Of a DNA stretch of 64,000 nucleotides, positions 33,179 to 40,293 are shown piece after piece. A program made the position numbers and the translations under genes. The stretch spans positions 310,001 to 374,000 of the forward strand of contig NZ_JOGR01000001.1 of the NCBI RefSeq assembly GCF_000719515.1, in the 5' to 3' direction. Within the stretch, counting starts at the first letter, position 1. Each line of letters begins with the position of its first letter. The notes under the pieces are model-generated. The model did not search any database and had not been told where the DNA came from. It saw nothing but the letters and a program-made list of their open reading frames with translations. Source of the DNA: Glycomyces sp. NRRL B-16210. Its GTDB lineage: Bacteria > Actinomycetota > Actinomycetes > Mycobacteriales > Micromonosporaceae.

Positions 33179-34417
33179 ATGCACGTTTACACCGCCCCCG
33201 TCGTGGTTCCGATCGCGGGCGAGCCGATCCGCGAGGGCGCGGTAGGGGTCGACGACGGGCGCATCGCCTACGTCGGCCCCGCCGCCGACGCCCCCGAGGC
33301 CGACGGCGCGACCGCCCTCGACGGCGTCCTCACCCCCGGACTCGTCAACGCCCACACCCACCTCTGCTACACCTCCTTCGCCGACATGTACGGCAATGAG
33401 AAGGAGTTCTTCGAGTGGATCCAGGAGTTCGCGCGCCGCAACCCCGCGACCGCCGACGAGATCTGGAAGGACTCGGTGCAGACCGGCATCGACGAGTCGA
33501 TCGCCGCCGGCGTCACCGCCGTGGCCGACATCGTCACCCCCGAAGCCGGATTCGAGCCGCTCTTCGCCTCCGACCTCGCCGGCGTCGCCTACTGGGAGGC
33601 CTGCTTCATCGACGAGACCGCCTGGGAGGTGCGCCGCAACTCCTGGCGGGAGGTCGTCACCGAGAGCCGCGCGATCAACAACTCCGACATCGCCGTCGGC
33701 ATCAGCCCCCACACGCTCTACACGCTCGGCACCAACGTCGGCAAGAGCCTCGCCGAACTCGCCCGCACCCTCGACATCCGCATCCACCCGCACCTGGCCG
33801 AGACCACCCACGAGGACATGTTCGTGCGCCGCGGCTCCGGGCCGTTCGCGTTCATGAACCGCCGCGCCGGGCTCGCCCTCGAACTCGCCGACGGCGGCGC
33901 CGGGCACTCCCCGGCCACCCAGATGGACAAGGTCGGCTGGCTCGGCGCCGACGCCCACGTCGCCCACGGCGTCCACCTCGACAAGGCCGACCGCGAACTG
34001 CTGCGCGCCAAGGGCTCGGCGGTCGCGCTGTGCGCCCGCTCCAACGCCCGCCTCGAAGCCGGCGAGGCGCCCGTCGCCGCGCTGCGCGCCGAAGGCAACA
34101 TCGTGGCCGTCGGCACCGACTCGCGCGCCTCCAGCCCCGACCTCGACGTCGCCGCCGAACTGCCGGTGCTGCGCAAACTCGCGCTCGCCCAAGGCGACGG
34201 CGGCGAGGGCCTCAACGAATGGCTCGTGCGCGCCGCCACCGAAGGCGGGGCCAAGGCCCTCGGCCGCGAGGACATCGGCGCTATCGAGGTCGGCGCCCGC
34301 GCCGACCTCGCCCTCTTCGCCGTCGACACCGAGGGCGACCCGTACACCGCCCTCGTCAACGGCGCGGCGGGCAACTGCAAGGCCACCGTGCTCAAGGGCG
34401 AACTCATCGAGCACTAG
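33179..34417 (+). CDS. COG0402 amidohydrolase, candidate aminodeoxyfutalosine deaminase
   Basis: 412 residues, TRZ/ATZ-type metal-dependent deaminase. GLVNAHTHLCYTSF carries the H-x-H ligands; HPHLAETTHED, VAHGVHLD and VGTDSRASSPDLDVAAEL carry the third and fourth His and the catalytic Asp. Family substrates include S-adenosylhomocysteine, thiomethyladenosine, guanine and 6-aminodeoxyfutalosine. Lying between adenosine deaminase and menG, a role in the futalosine route to menaquinone is possible, since deaminases of this group have been shown to act there. That is inference from position; no other mqn gene is in the window. Confidence 0.82.
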   Translation: MHVYTAPVVVPIAGEPIREGAVGVDDGRIAYVGPAADAPEADGATALDGVLTPGLVNAHTHLCYTSFADMYGNEKEFFEWIQEFARRNPATADEIWKDSVQTGIDESIAAGVTAVADIVTPEAGFEPLFASDLAGVAYWEACFIDETAWEVRRNSWREVVTESRAINNSDIAVGISPHTLYTLGTNVGKSLAELARTLDIRIHPHLAETTHEDMFVRRGSGPFAFMNRRAGLALELADGGAGHSPATQMDKVGWLGADAHVAHGVHLDKADRELLRAKGSAVALCARSNARLEAGEAPVAALRAEGNIVAVGTDSRASSPDLDVAAELPVLRKLALAQGDGGEGLNEWLVRAATEGGAKALGREDIGAIEVGARADLALFAVDTEGDPYTALVNGAAGNCKATVLKGELIEH

Positions 34418-34474
34418 GTAACGCTTCGGTCTCGGTCCTTGCCGATCGGGCCCCGGTTCCGCGATGCTCGACAG

Positions 34475-34571
34475 GGCCCGTTCAGCGGGCCTTCATACCT
34501 GATTCACGGGAGCGGCCGCGCCGCTCCGTGTATCCCCTGGAGAAGGCGGGGCGCGCACCGCGCGCCCCGCC
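34475..34571 (+). terminator. Three hairpins after the amidohydrolase
   Basis: GGCCCG-TTCAG-CGGGCC (34475-34491). An 11-bp stem with one bulge (34505-34530). A perfect 12-bp stem, GGCGGGGCGCGC (34545-34556) and GCGCGCCCCGCC (34560-34571), loop ACC. Together these should end transcription from the amidohydrolase. Confidence 0.65.
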
Positions 34572-34689
34572 GCCGCGCGCCGAGTCCGCAGTGCACACCC
34601 GGGACGCCCCGTGCCAAACCCGCCGGAACCTGCGACTATCCGGCCTTCGTGACGACCCGGCCGCACCCTGTGACAACCCCCACCTCCTA

Positions 34690-34716
34690 GTTATCGGATG
34701 GGTTACGCGCGATAAC
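34690..34716. promoter_or_regulatory. Inverted repeat GTTATCG-N13-CGATAAC
   Basis: Perfect 7-nt arms at 34690-34696 and 34710-34716 lie in a locally AT-richer stretch just before the small transcription unit at 34750-35073. It could be a regulator site; no partner is known. Confidence 0.4.
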
Positions 34717-34749
34717 GGTTCGGTTTCATAGATCGACATCACAGCTTCC

Positions 34750-34845
34750 ATGCGTCAGGGTGGTGCTGTAGCGCACGCCGCACTCGGGGGATCTCTCAGC
34801 GTCATCCCAGCCGGGCCGCGGACCGACGGCGCTCGTCCCAACTGA
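34750..34845 (+). CDS. Short ORF in an isolated transcription unit
   Basis: A 31-codon ORF starting M-R-Q-G-G-A-V-A-H and ending T-D-G-A-R-P-N. I recognise no family. No ribosome site is seen before it. It is followed 16 nt later by a second short ORF with an excellent ribosome binding site. It may be a leader peptide or part of a non-coding RNA. Low certainty that it is translated. Confidence 0.3.
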   Translation: MRQGGAVAHAALGGSLSVIPAGPRTDGARPN

Positions 34846-34861
34846 CGACGAGGAGGCGCAG

Positions 34862-35005
34862 GTGGCCCAGGCGATCGAGTTCACCGCCGAGAGCTCCGTT
34901 GCGCCGCAGTCGATCCCGTCGTCCTCCTCGACCCCCCACACAGCCTCTCCTCCGGGCGAGCGCGCGGCCCTTCCCTGCTCCCTCAGAGCCGCTCGCTACG
35001 CGTGA
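34862..35005 (+). CDS. Small 47-residue ORF with strong ribosome binding site
   Basis: The GTG at 34862 is preceded by GAGGAGG with 5-nt spacing. The predicted product begins V-A-Q-A-I-E-F-T-A-E, has a Ser/Pro-rich middle and a basic end. No family is recognised and no membrane segment is seen. A canonical terminator with a T run follows within 30 nt, so 34750-35073 looks like an independent small transcript. It could be a small protein gene or an RNA with incidental frames. Confidence 0.4.
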   Translation: MAQAIEFTAESSVAPQSIPSSSSTPHTASPPGERAALPCSLRAARYA

Positions 35006-35033
35006 TCCTGCGCGTGCCCGATATAACCCCTTG

Positions 35034-35073
35034 ATCCGCCGGGGCCCACACCGACAGGGCTCCGGCGGATTTT
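35034..35073 (+). terminator. Canonical intrinsic terminator before menG
   Basis: ATCCGCCGGGGCCC (35034-35047) pairs with GGGCTCCGGCGGAT (35057-35070), with one G-T pair and a 9-nt loop, followed by TTT (TTTT counting the last stem base). One of the few terminators in the window with a T run. Confidence 0.78.
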
Positions 35074-35100
35074 CATCGCGGCGTGTGCAAGGCTGTCGGA

Positions 35101-35796
35101 GTGATCGAGGCGAACGAAGCGAACACCCCGCGTAAGGAACCCGGCCGCATCGCGGCGATGTTCGACCGGGTCGCGCCGGGCTACGACCGCACCAACACCG
35201 TCATGGTCGCCGGGCAGGACAAGCGCTGGCGCAAGGCGGTGCGCGAGGCCCTGAGCCTCCAGCCCGGCGAGCGCTGCCTCGACCTGGGCGCGGGCACCGG
35301 CGTCTCCACCGCCGAACTCGCCAAGTCCGGCGCCGACGTCATCGGCGTGGACTTCTCCCTCGGGATGCTCAAGGCGCACAAGGACCGACAGGTCCCGCTG
35401 GTGAACGCCGACGCGCTGCACCTGCCCTTCGGCGACGGCACCTTCAACGCGGTGACCGGTTCCTTCTTCGTGCGCAACGTGGTCGACCTCGACGCGTGCC
35501 TGGCCGAGATCCTCCGCGTGCTCGCCCCCGGCGGGCGCATGGTCCTGTGCGAGGTCTCGCGGCCGGTCTGGAAGCCCTACCGCAAGGCCCACGGGGTCTT
35601 CGTCAAGCACGTGCTGCCGAAGGTCGCCGCGCGCGTGGCCTCCGACCCCGAGGCCTACCGCTACCTGGCCGACTCGACCATGGCCTGGCCCGACCAGGCC
35701 GGGTTCGCCGACCGCATCGTCAAGGCCGGCTACCGGAAGGTCGCCTGGCGCAACCTCGCCGGCGGCGCCGTGGCCATGCACCGCGGCTTCAAATAG
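35101..35796 (+). CDS. menG: Demethylmenaquinone methyltransferase
   Basis: 231 residues from the GTG at 35101. SAM-dependent C-methylation of demethylmenaquinone, the last nuclear step of menaquinone synthesis. ARE motifs of the UbiE/MenG family: AAMFDRVAPGYDRTNTVM, CLDLGAGTGVSTAELA (SAM loop), VDFSLGML, NADALHLPFGDGTFNAVTGSFFVRNVVDLDA and VLAPGGRMVLCEVS. The start is taken 6 nt after AAGGCT, a weak -10-like box; an in-frame GTG at 35083 is the alternative. The menJ-nuo operon that uses menaquinone lies 15 kb downstream. Confidence 0.92.
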   Translation: MIEANEANTPRKEPGRIAAMFDRVAPGYDRTNTVMVAGQDKRWRKAVREALSLQPGERCLDLGAGTGVSTAELAKSGADVIGVDFSLGMLKAHKDRQVPLVNADALHLPFGDGTFNAVTGSFFVRNVVDLDACLAEILRVLAPGGRMVLCEVSRPVWKPYRKAHGVFVKHVLPKVAARVASDPEAYRYLADSTMAWPDQAGFADRIVKAGYRKVAWRNLAGGAVAMHRGFK

Positions 35797-35905
35797 GCGC
35801 GCCGCCCGCGCCGCCCCCCGTGGACGGCGCGGACGACGCTGCGGACCTTCGACATGACGATCACCGGCCCGCGGTCTCAGCGGCACTGCGCAGCAGCGCC
35901 GAAAC

Positions 35906-36766
35906 TCAGTCCAACTGGAACGAGCGCTTCGACAACCCCAGCCAGTACCCGTCGATGACGGTCTTGGCGACCTGCTCCTGGTCGCTCGCCGCGCCGTAGG
36001 TGACGAACAGCGGGATGTAGTGGTCGACCGTCGGGTGCGCGTACGGCATCCCCGGGGCCTGCGAGCGGTAGCGCGCCAGCTCCTCGATGTCCCCGCGCCC
36101 CAAGGCCTCCGCGGCCCACAGGTCGAAGTCGGCCGACCAGCCCGGGACCTGCTCGGGACGCTGGAAGTCGAGGTACGGCAGGCCGTGCGTCATGAAGCCC
36201 GAGCCGATCACCAGGTAGCCCTCCTCGCGCAGCGGCCGGAGCCGGCGCCCGATCGCCATGAGCCGGTCGGGGTCGTGGCTCGGGATCGACAGCTGGAGCA
36301 CCGGCAGGTCCGCGTCCGGGTACATGACCTTGAGCGGCACCCACGCGCCGTGGTCGAGCCCGCGGCTCGAATGCCGGTGCAGCGGTTCGGTATCGGGCAT
36401 CGCCGCGGCCACCCGGTCGGCCATCGCGGTCGCGTCCGGGGTCTCGTAGCGCATCGTGAAGTAGCGCTGGGCGAAACCGCCGAAGTCGTAGACCAGCGGC
36501 GTGGCCGCCGCGGGGCTCGAGATCATGAGCGGCGCGGCCTCCCAGTGGGCCGAGACGATGAGCACGCCCTTGGGCCGCGGCAGGCTCTGGGCCCATGCGA
36601 AGAGCCGGTCCATCCACTCGGCCTCGTCGAACAGCGGCGGGGCGCCGTGGCTGAGGTAGAGCGCGGGCAGCGGGCCGTCCGCGGGGGTCCAGTCGCGGCG
36701 CTCGGCCGTGCGGGATGCGGTGGTTTCGAGGAAGGCGTCGAACGCGGCGCCTGGACGGGGAGACAT
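35906..36766 (-). CDS. Class III extradiol (DODA-type) dioxygenase
   Basis: 286 residues from the ATG at 36766 (GGAG 6 nt upstream). Member of the LigB/YgiD group of metal-dependent ring-opening dioxygenases: ALYLSHGAPPLF, VLIVSAHWEA, GLDHGAWVPLKVMYP and HPTVDHYIPLF carry the His ligands. Usual metals are Fe or Zn and substrates are catechols such as DOPA. It is divergent from a MarR-type regulator with an operator palindrome between them, so it is probably controlled by that regulator and induced by a phenolic ligand. Confidence 0.9.
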   Translation of the reverse strand: MSPRPGAAFDAFLETTASRTAERRDWTPADGPLPALYLSHGAPPLFDEAEWMDRLFAWAQSLPRPKGVLIVSAHWEAAPLMISSPAAATPLVYDFGGFAQRYFTMRYETPDATAMADRVAAAMPDTEPLHRHSSRGLDHGAWVPLKVMYPDADLPVLQLSIPSHDPDRLMAIGRRLRPLREEGYLVIGSGFMTHGLPYLDFQRPEQVPGWSADFDLWAAEALGRGDIEELARYRSQAPGMPYAHPTVDHYIPLFVTYGAASDQEQVAKTVIDGYWLGLSKRSFQLD

Positions 36767-36812
36767 GACCACTCCGAGTTCTTGAAGGTTCAATAAATAC
36801 TACTCGTGTTCG

Positions 36813-36840
36813 TTGATCGATCAAGTAGTGAAGTTAAGCT
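36813..36840. promoter_or_regulatory. MarR-type operator and marR -10 box
   Basis: TTGATCGATCAA (36813-36824) is a perfect 12-bp palindrome in the 80-bp divergent region; flanking ACTAC and GTAGT extend the symmetry. TAAGCT (36835-36840) ends 6 nt before the ATG at 36847. A repressor bound here would cover the regulator's promoter and lies within 55 bp of the dioxygenase start. Confidence 0.6.
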
Positions 36841-36846
36841 TGATGC

Positions 36847-37305
36847 ATGAGTGAAGCGGCGCACTGGCTCGACGATGCGGAGATGGAATCCTGGCTCGCC
36901 CTCATCGGCGTGGTCATGCGCCTCCCCAGTGCCCTCGACGGGCAGCTGCGCGGCGACGCCGACCTCAACTACTTCGAGTACGTCGTCCTCGCCGCGCTCG
37001 AGCACGCCGAGGAGCAGACCATGCGCATGAGCGACCTCGCCTTCGTCTGCCACGGCTCGCTCTCGCGCCTCTCCCACGTGGCCAGACGCCTTGAGGGCGA
37101 AGGGCTCATCGAGCGCTACGCCTGCCCCAGCGACGGCCGCTCCACCCTCGCGACCCTCACCGACGGCGGCCGCGAGCGCCTCGCCACCGCCGCCCCCGGC
37201 CACGTCAAACTGGTGCGGCAGTTGATCTTCGACGAACTCGACCGCGAGGAGATGCGCGAACTCGGCGCCCTCTCCAAGCGCCTCCTCGCCCGCATCCAGG
37301 CCTGA
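36847..37305 (+). CDS. MarR family transcriptional regulator
   Basis: 152 residues. Winged-helix dimer: the dimerisation helix at the start, DLNYFEYVVLAALEHAEEQTMRMSDLAFVCHGSLSRLSHVARRLEGEGLIER as the helix-turn-helix, and PSDGRSTLATLTDGGRERL as the wing with the conserved D-x-R. C-terminal helices complete the dimer interface. Likely represses itself and the divergent dioxygenase through the palindrome between them and releases on binding a phenolic compound. The mRNA is probably leaderless. Confidence 0.92.
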   Translation: MSEAAHWLDDAEMESWLALIGVVMRLPSALDGQLRGDADLNYFEYVVLAALEHAEEQTMRMSDLAFVCHGSLSRLSHVARRLEGEGLIERYACPSDGRSTLATLTDGGRERLATAAPGHVKLVRQLIFDELDREEMRELGALSKRLLARIQA

Positions 37306-37371
37306 GACGGCCCGCCGCTGGCGTGACGCTCCGTGGCGGTCCCGTACGCGGCCTTGGTGGTAGGCGCTCGG

Positions 37372-37377
37372 TATAGT
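37372..37377 (+). promoter_or_regulatory. -10 box (TATAGT) of the 37.4-41.7 kb operon
   Basis: TATAGT is near consensus. It precedes, by about 33 nt, a strong ribosome site (GAGGAG) and the short ORF at 37421. No clear -35 is seen at normal spacing. Confidence 0.45.
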
Positions 37378-37420
37378 GGGAAAAATCTCCTTTCTCCCAT
37401 CGCCCCAGAGGAGTTCCTGA

Positions 37421-37483
37421 GTGGCAGCCCCGCACGCTCCGGCGTCCCCACCTGAGAACGAGGTCCGACATGGCCGGCGCTGA
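37421..37483 (+). CDS. 20-residue upstream ORF
   Basis: GTG preceded by GAGGAG with 7-nt spacing, reading M-A-A-P-H-A-P-A-S-P-P-E and ending 14 nt inside the next gene. Its ribosome site is better than that of the following gene, so translation of the uORF may couple to or limit the WXG-like gene. It may instead be the remnant of an older start. Confidence 0.4.
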   Translation: MAAPHAPASPPENEVRHGRR

Positions 37484-37841
37484 CGTCTTCGCCATGGACC
37501 CCGACGAGGTCCACAAATCCGTGGAGATCCTCTTCGAGATCGAAGCCGAGGTCGACCGGGCCACCGCCGCGGTCGCCGACGCCAACGCCGCCGCCTCCGG
37601 GCCCCTGACCGCCGCGGGCACCGCCCTCGGCCCGGCCCTCGAAGCCGCCGGCGAGTGGTGGAGGGTCCAGCGGGCGGGCGGCTTCTGCGGCCTCGTGGGC
37701 AACACCGGCGAGTACCTCGCCGCGTGCGCGCAGGAAGCGGTCGAAGTGGACGACTACAACTCCGGGACCTTCGCGTCCCTCGCCGGGGAGCTCTACCCCG
37801 ACCGCCCCAACGCGGGCGCCTCCTCCCGGCCGGACTGGTAG
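37470..37841 (+). CDS. Small WXG-like partner protein
   Basis: 123 residues, acidic, no signal peptide. The first ~45 residues (FAMDPDEVHKSVEILFEIEAEVDRATAAVADA) form a helix of the type found in ESX-associated helical-hairpin proteins, then GPALEAAGEWWRVQRAGGFCGL, and a polar end. Five nt separate it from the DUF1023 hydrolase, so it is probably that protein's secretion partner or chaperone. AGG lies 6 nt before the ATG. No strict WXG is present, so family membership is inferred from size, helicity and position. Confidence 0.6.
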   Translation: MAGADVFAMDPDEVHKSVEILFEIEAEVDRATAAVADANAAASGPLTAAGTALGPALEAAGEWWRVQRAGGFCGLVGNTGEYLAACAQEAVEVDDYNSGTFASLAGELYPDRPNAGASSRPDW

Positions 37842-37846
37842 CCGCG

Positions 37847-39634
37847 ATGAGCGAGATGACCTGGCAGCAGCTCCGCGACCTCGACTGCGGGGCCGTGCGC
37901 GCCCTCGGCGACTCCTGGAAGACCTACGTCGACGGGATGCTCGACCACACCGCGCGGCTGCGCACCGACGTGATCGAGGGCCACCTCGGCGTCGAGAACT
38001 ACGAGTCCGACACCGCCACGCAGGTGCGCGAGCAGATCGGCCTCACCGCCGACCGCTTCGAGGACGACCTCTCCGACTACGCGACCACCCGCATCGCCAC
38101 CTCGCTCCACGAGGCGGCCGACGCCTTCGAGGCCGAGCAGGGCGAGCTCAAGGAACTCGTCCCGCTCATCGAGTCGCACGACTTCGACATCGAAGGGCCC
38201 CAGAGCGAATACGACGTGAACCTCTCGGGCGGCCTCCACCAGGCGATCCTGACCCTGAACCCGCCGCAGTGGCTGTGCGACATGGTCGGCATCAAAAAGC
38301 CCGACGGGTTCTGGGACTGGGACACCCTCAAGTCCCTGTTCAGCAGCGTCGACCTCTACGGCACCGCGATCGGCCTGGCCGGGCAGTACCAGGACTGGCT
38401 GCGGGCGGTGATGGCCCGCGCCCACGACGCCGACGACGACGCCGCCGCGGCGCTCAAGGAGATGCGCGAGAACCCCTCCGGCCTGCCCCCGCACCTCGGC
38501 GCGACCTACGACGACCTCATCGACGACTACAAGGACGCGCTGTCCTCCGAGGTCGCCGACGAGGCCCGGGCGATCGCCGACGGCACCTCCGGGATGTCGC
38601 CCGAGCAGGTCAACCAGTGGTGGGAGGGCCTGAGCGACGCCGAGCGCGAGGCGCTCATCGCCGAGCACCCCGAATGGGTCGGCCCCGTCGACGGCATCCC
38701 GACCGAGGCCCGCGACACCGCCAACAGAACGCTCCTCGACAACCGCATCGACAGCCTCGACGACCAGATCGCCGCCAAGGAACGAACCCTGGCGGGCCTG
38801 GACCCCGAGTCCGACGCGTACGAACGCGTCAAGCAGGACCTCGACAACCTCAAGGGCGACCGCAAGGACCTCAGCGAACTCCAGGCCATCATCACGGACG
38901 AAGACGGCAACCCCGCCATGTCCGACAAAGCCGGGGAGCAGCACTACCTGCTCGGCTTCGACACCGAAGGCAGCGGGCAGGCGATCGTCGCCGTGGGCAA
39001 CCCCGACACCGCCGACCATGTCAACACGCTGGTCCCGGGAACCACCACGGCGCTGGCGGGCATCGGAGGCTCGATCAACCGCGCCGACACGATGAGTCTG
39101 GACGCGCAGAACGCCGCGCCCGGAGACGCCAACGCGACGGTCATGTGGCTCGGCTACGACGCACCGGACACCATCTTCCCCGAGGCCATGCAGAAGCGCT
39201 GGGCCGACGGCGCGGCCGAGGACCTGGAGAACTTCACCAGGGGCCTCACCGCCACCGGGCAAGAGGGCGCCAACCACACCTTGACCGGACACTCCTACGG
39301 CACCACCGTGATCGGCCACGCGGCCACCCAGCGGGGCGTCGATGCCGACAACCTCGTCTTCGTCGCCTCCCCGGGCGTCGGCACCGACACGGCCAGCGCC
39401 CTCGGCGTCGACGAGCAGAACGTCTGGGCCACCACGAACTCGCTCGACCCGATCCAGCTGACCCCGGAGTTCCTCCACGGCAACAATCCGATCGACGACG
39501 ACTTCGGCGGCAACACCTTCCACAGCGACACCGGCGCTTGGAACGACAACAACCACAGCACGTACTGGCAGGACACCAACCAGGTGGGCCGTGATTCGAT
39601 CGCCTACATCGCCACCGGGAACCGGCCGCAGTGA
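37847..39634 (+). CDS. DUF1023 alpha/beta-hydrolase, putative type VII effector
   Basis: 595 residues without signal peptide. Residues 1-340 are helical, with a WXG-like opening (MTWQQLRDLDCGAVRALGDSWKTY); a coiled-coil hairpin (IDSLDDQIAAKERTLAG...LKGDRKDLSELQ, about 300-345) links to a C-terminal DUF1023 hydrolase. The nucleophile is Ser483 in LTGHSYGTTVIG, with Asp and His probably in SLDPIQL and NHSTYW. The build, a helical export domain plus a C-terminal enzyme, is that of LXG/ESX-type effectors. A small partner precedes it and lipoprotein-type genes follow. Lipase, esterase or another hydrolase activity on envelope material is inferred. Confidence 0.78.
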   Translation: MSEMTWQQLRDLDCGAVRALGDSWKTYVDGMLDHTARLRTDVIEGHLGVENYESDTATQVREQIGLTADRFEDDLSDYATTRIATSLHEAADAFEAEQGELKELVPLIESHDFDIEGPQSEYDVNLSGGLHQAILTLNPPQWLCDMVGIKKPDGFWDWDTLKSLFSSVDLYGTAIGLAGQYQDWLRAVMARAHDADDDAAAALKEMRENPSGLPPHLGATYDDLIDDYKDALSSEVADEARAIADGTSGMSPEQVNQWWEGLSDAEREALIAEHPEWVGPVDGIPTEARDTANRTLLDNRIDSLDDQIAAKERTLAGLDPESDAYERVKQDLDNLKGDRKDLSELQAIITDEDGNPAMSDKAGEQHYLLGFDTEGSGQAIVAVGNPDTADHVNTLVPGTTTALAGIGGSINRADTMSLDAQNAAPGDANATVMWLGYDAPDTIFPEAMQKRWADGAAEDLENFTRGLTATGQEGANHTLTGHSYGTTVIGHAATQRGVDADNLVFVASPGVGTDTASALGVDEQNVWATTNSLDPIQLTPEFLHGNNPIDDDFGGNTFHSDTGAWNDNNHSTYWQDTNQVGRDSIAYIATGNRPQ

Positions 39635-39723
39635 CGTGTCGCCGCAGCGGCGATCGTTCAGTGAGAACGGAGGCCCGGGCAAGCGGCTCGAACCTCCTCG
39701 CCACAACGACCACGAAGGACGCC

Positions 39724-40293
39724 ATGGACATCCCGCCTCCATCCACCTACACGCAGGCAGAGGCCTATGCCCCGATGGAGGCAGCCGCCGCCGAGGCCGT
39801 CGCGGCGCTGCCGGACTTCCCGGGGTTCGAATGGCGGCTCTGGTCGGAGCTGCCGTGCAGCCACAACGGCGTCATCGACCCCAATTACGTCGAGGTCGAG
39901 ATCGAGTACCGGTTCACGCTGCCGGACTCCGGGACGCCGCTCGTGCGGCAGACGTATGTGGAGGTGCTCCGCGAGTTCTGGTCCGGGCTCGGATACCAGA
40001 TCCTCCGCGACGAACCAGTGCACGTGCCGGACAGGCTCGACCACAACCTCTACGCGCGGCGTGAAGACGGCATAGGCCTCTGGTACTGGGTCGCCGGGTA
40101 CACCGTGCTGCGGATTCAGTCCGGTGCCGTGCCGATCAGCGATCCCGCCGACATCGAGTACGTTCCGCCATCCGGTGGGATCAGACCCGGCAGCAAATAC
40201 GACAAGGTCGGCAAGTACTTCCCCGAAGGCATCCCCGAGCAGGAAGCCGTCGCCCCCTTCGAATCGCCCGACTCCTACGAGGACTCGTTGTGA
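39724..40293 (+). CDS. Signal-less paralogue of the downstream lipoprotein
   Basis: 189 residues from the ATG (GAAGGA upstream). From TYTQAEAYAPMEAAAAEA it is very similar to residues 36 onward of the lipoprotein encoded next, but it lacks the signal peptide and lipobox. It also lacks the second of the two Cys conserved in that protein (SGAVPIS against SGCVPVS). The loss of export signal and of a likely disulfide together suggest a copy that now stays in the cytoplasm or is decaying. No hydrophobic segment exists upstream in frame. Its GTGA overlap with the next gene keeps translation coupled. Confidence 0.7.
   Translation: MDIPPPSTYTQAEAYAPMEAAAAEAVAALPDFPGFEWRLWSELPCSHNGVIDPNYVEVEIEYRFTLPDSGTPLVRQTYVEVLREFWSGLGYQILRDEPVHVPDRLDHNLYARREDGIGLWYWVAGYTVLRIQSGAVPISDPADIEYVPPSGGIRPGSKYDKVGKYFPEGIPEQEAVAPFESPDSYEDSL

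Noticed and set aside
34757..34763. AGGGTGG resembling the start of the T-box antiterminator motif
   Set aside because: The motif does not continue as ACCGCG, no stem I or specifier loop can be drawn, and no aminoacyl-tRNA synthetase or amino-acid gene follows.
34928..34940. A run of six C suggesting a 6C-type small RNA
   Set aside because: The 6C RNA needs two hairpins, each with a C-rich loop. Only one C6 run is present and it is not enclosed by a stem.
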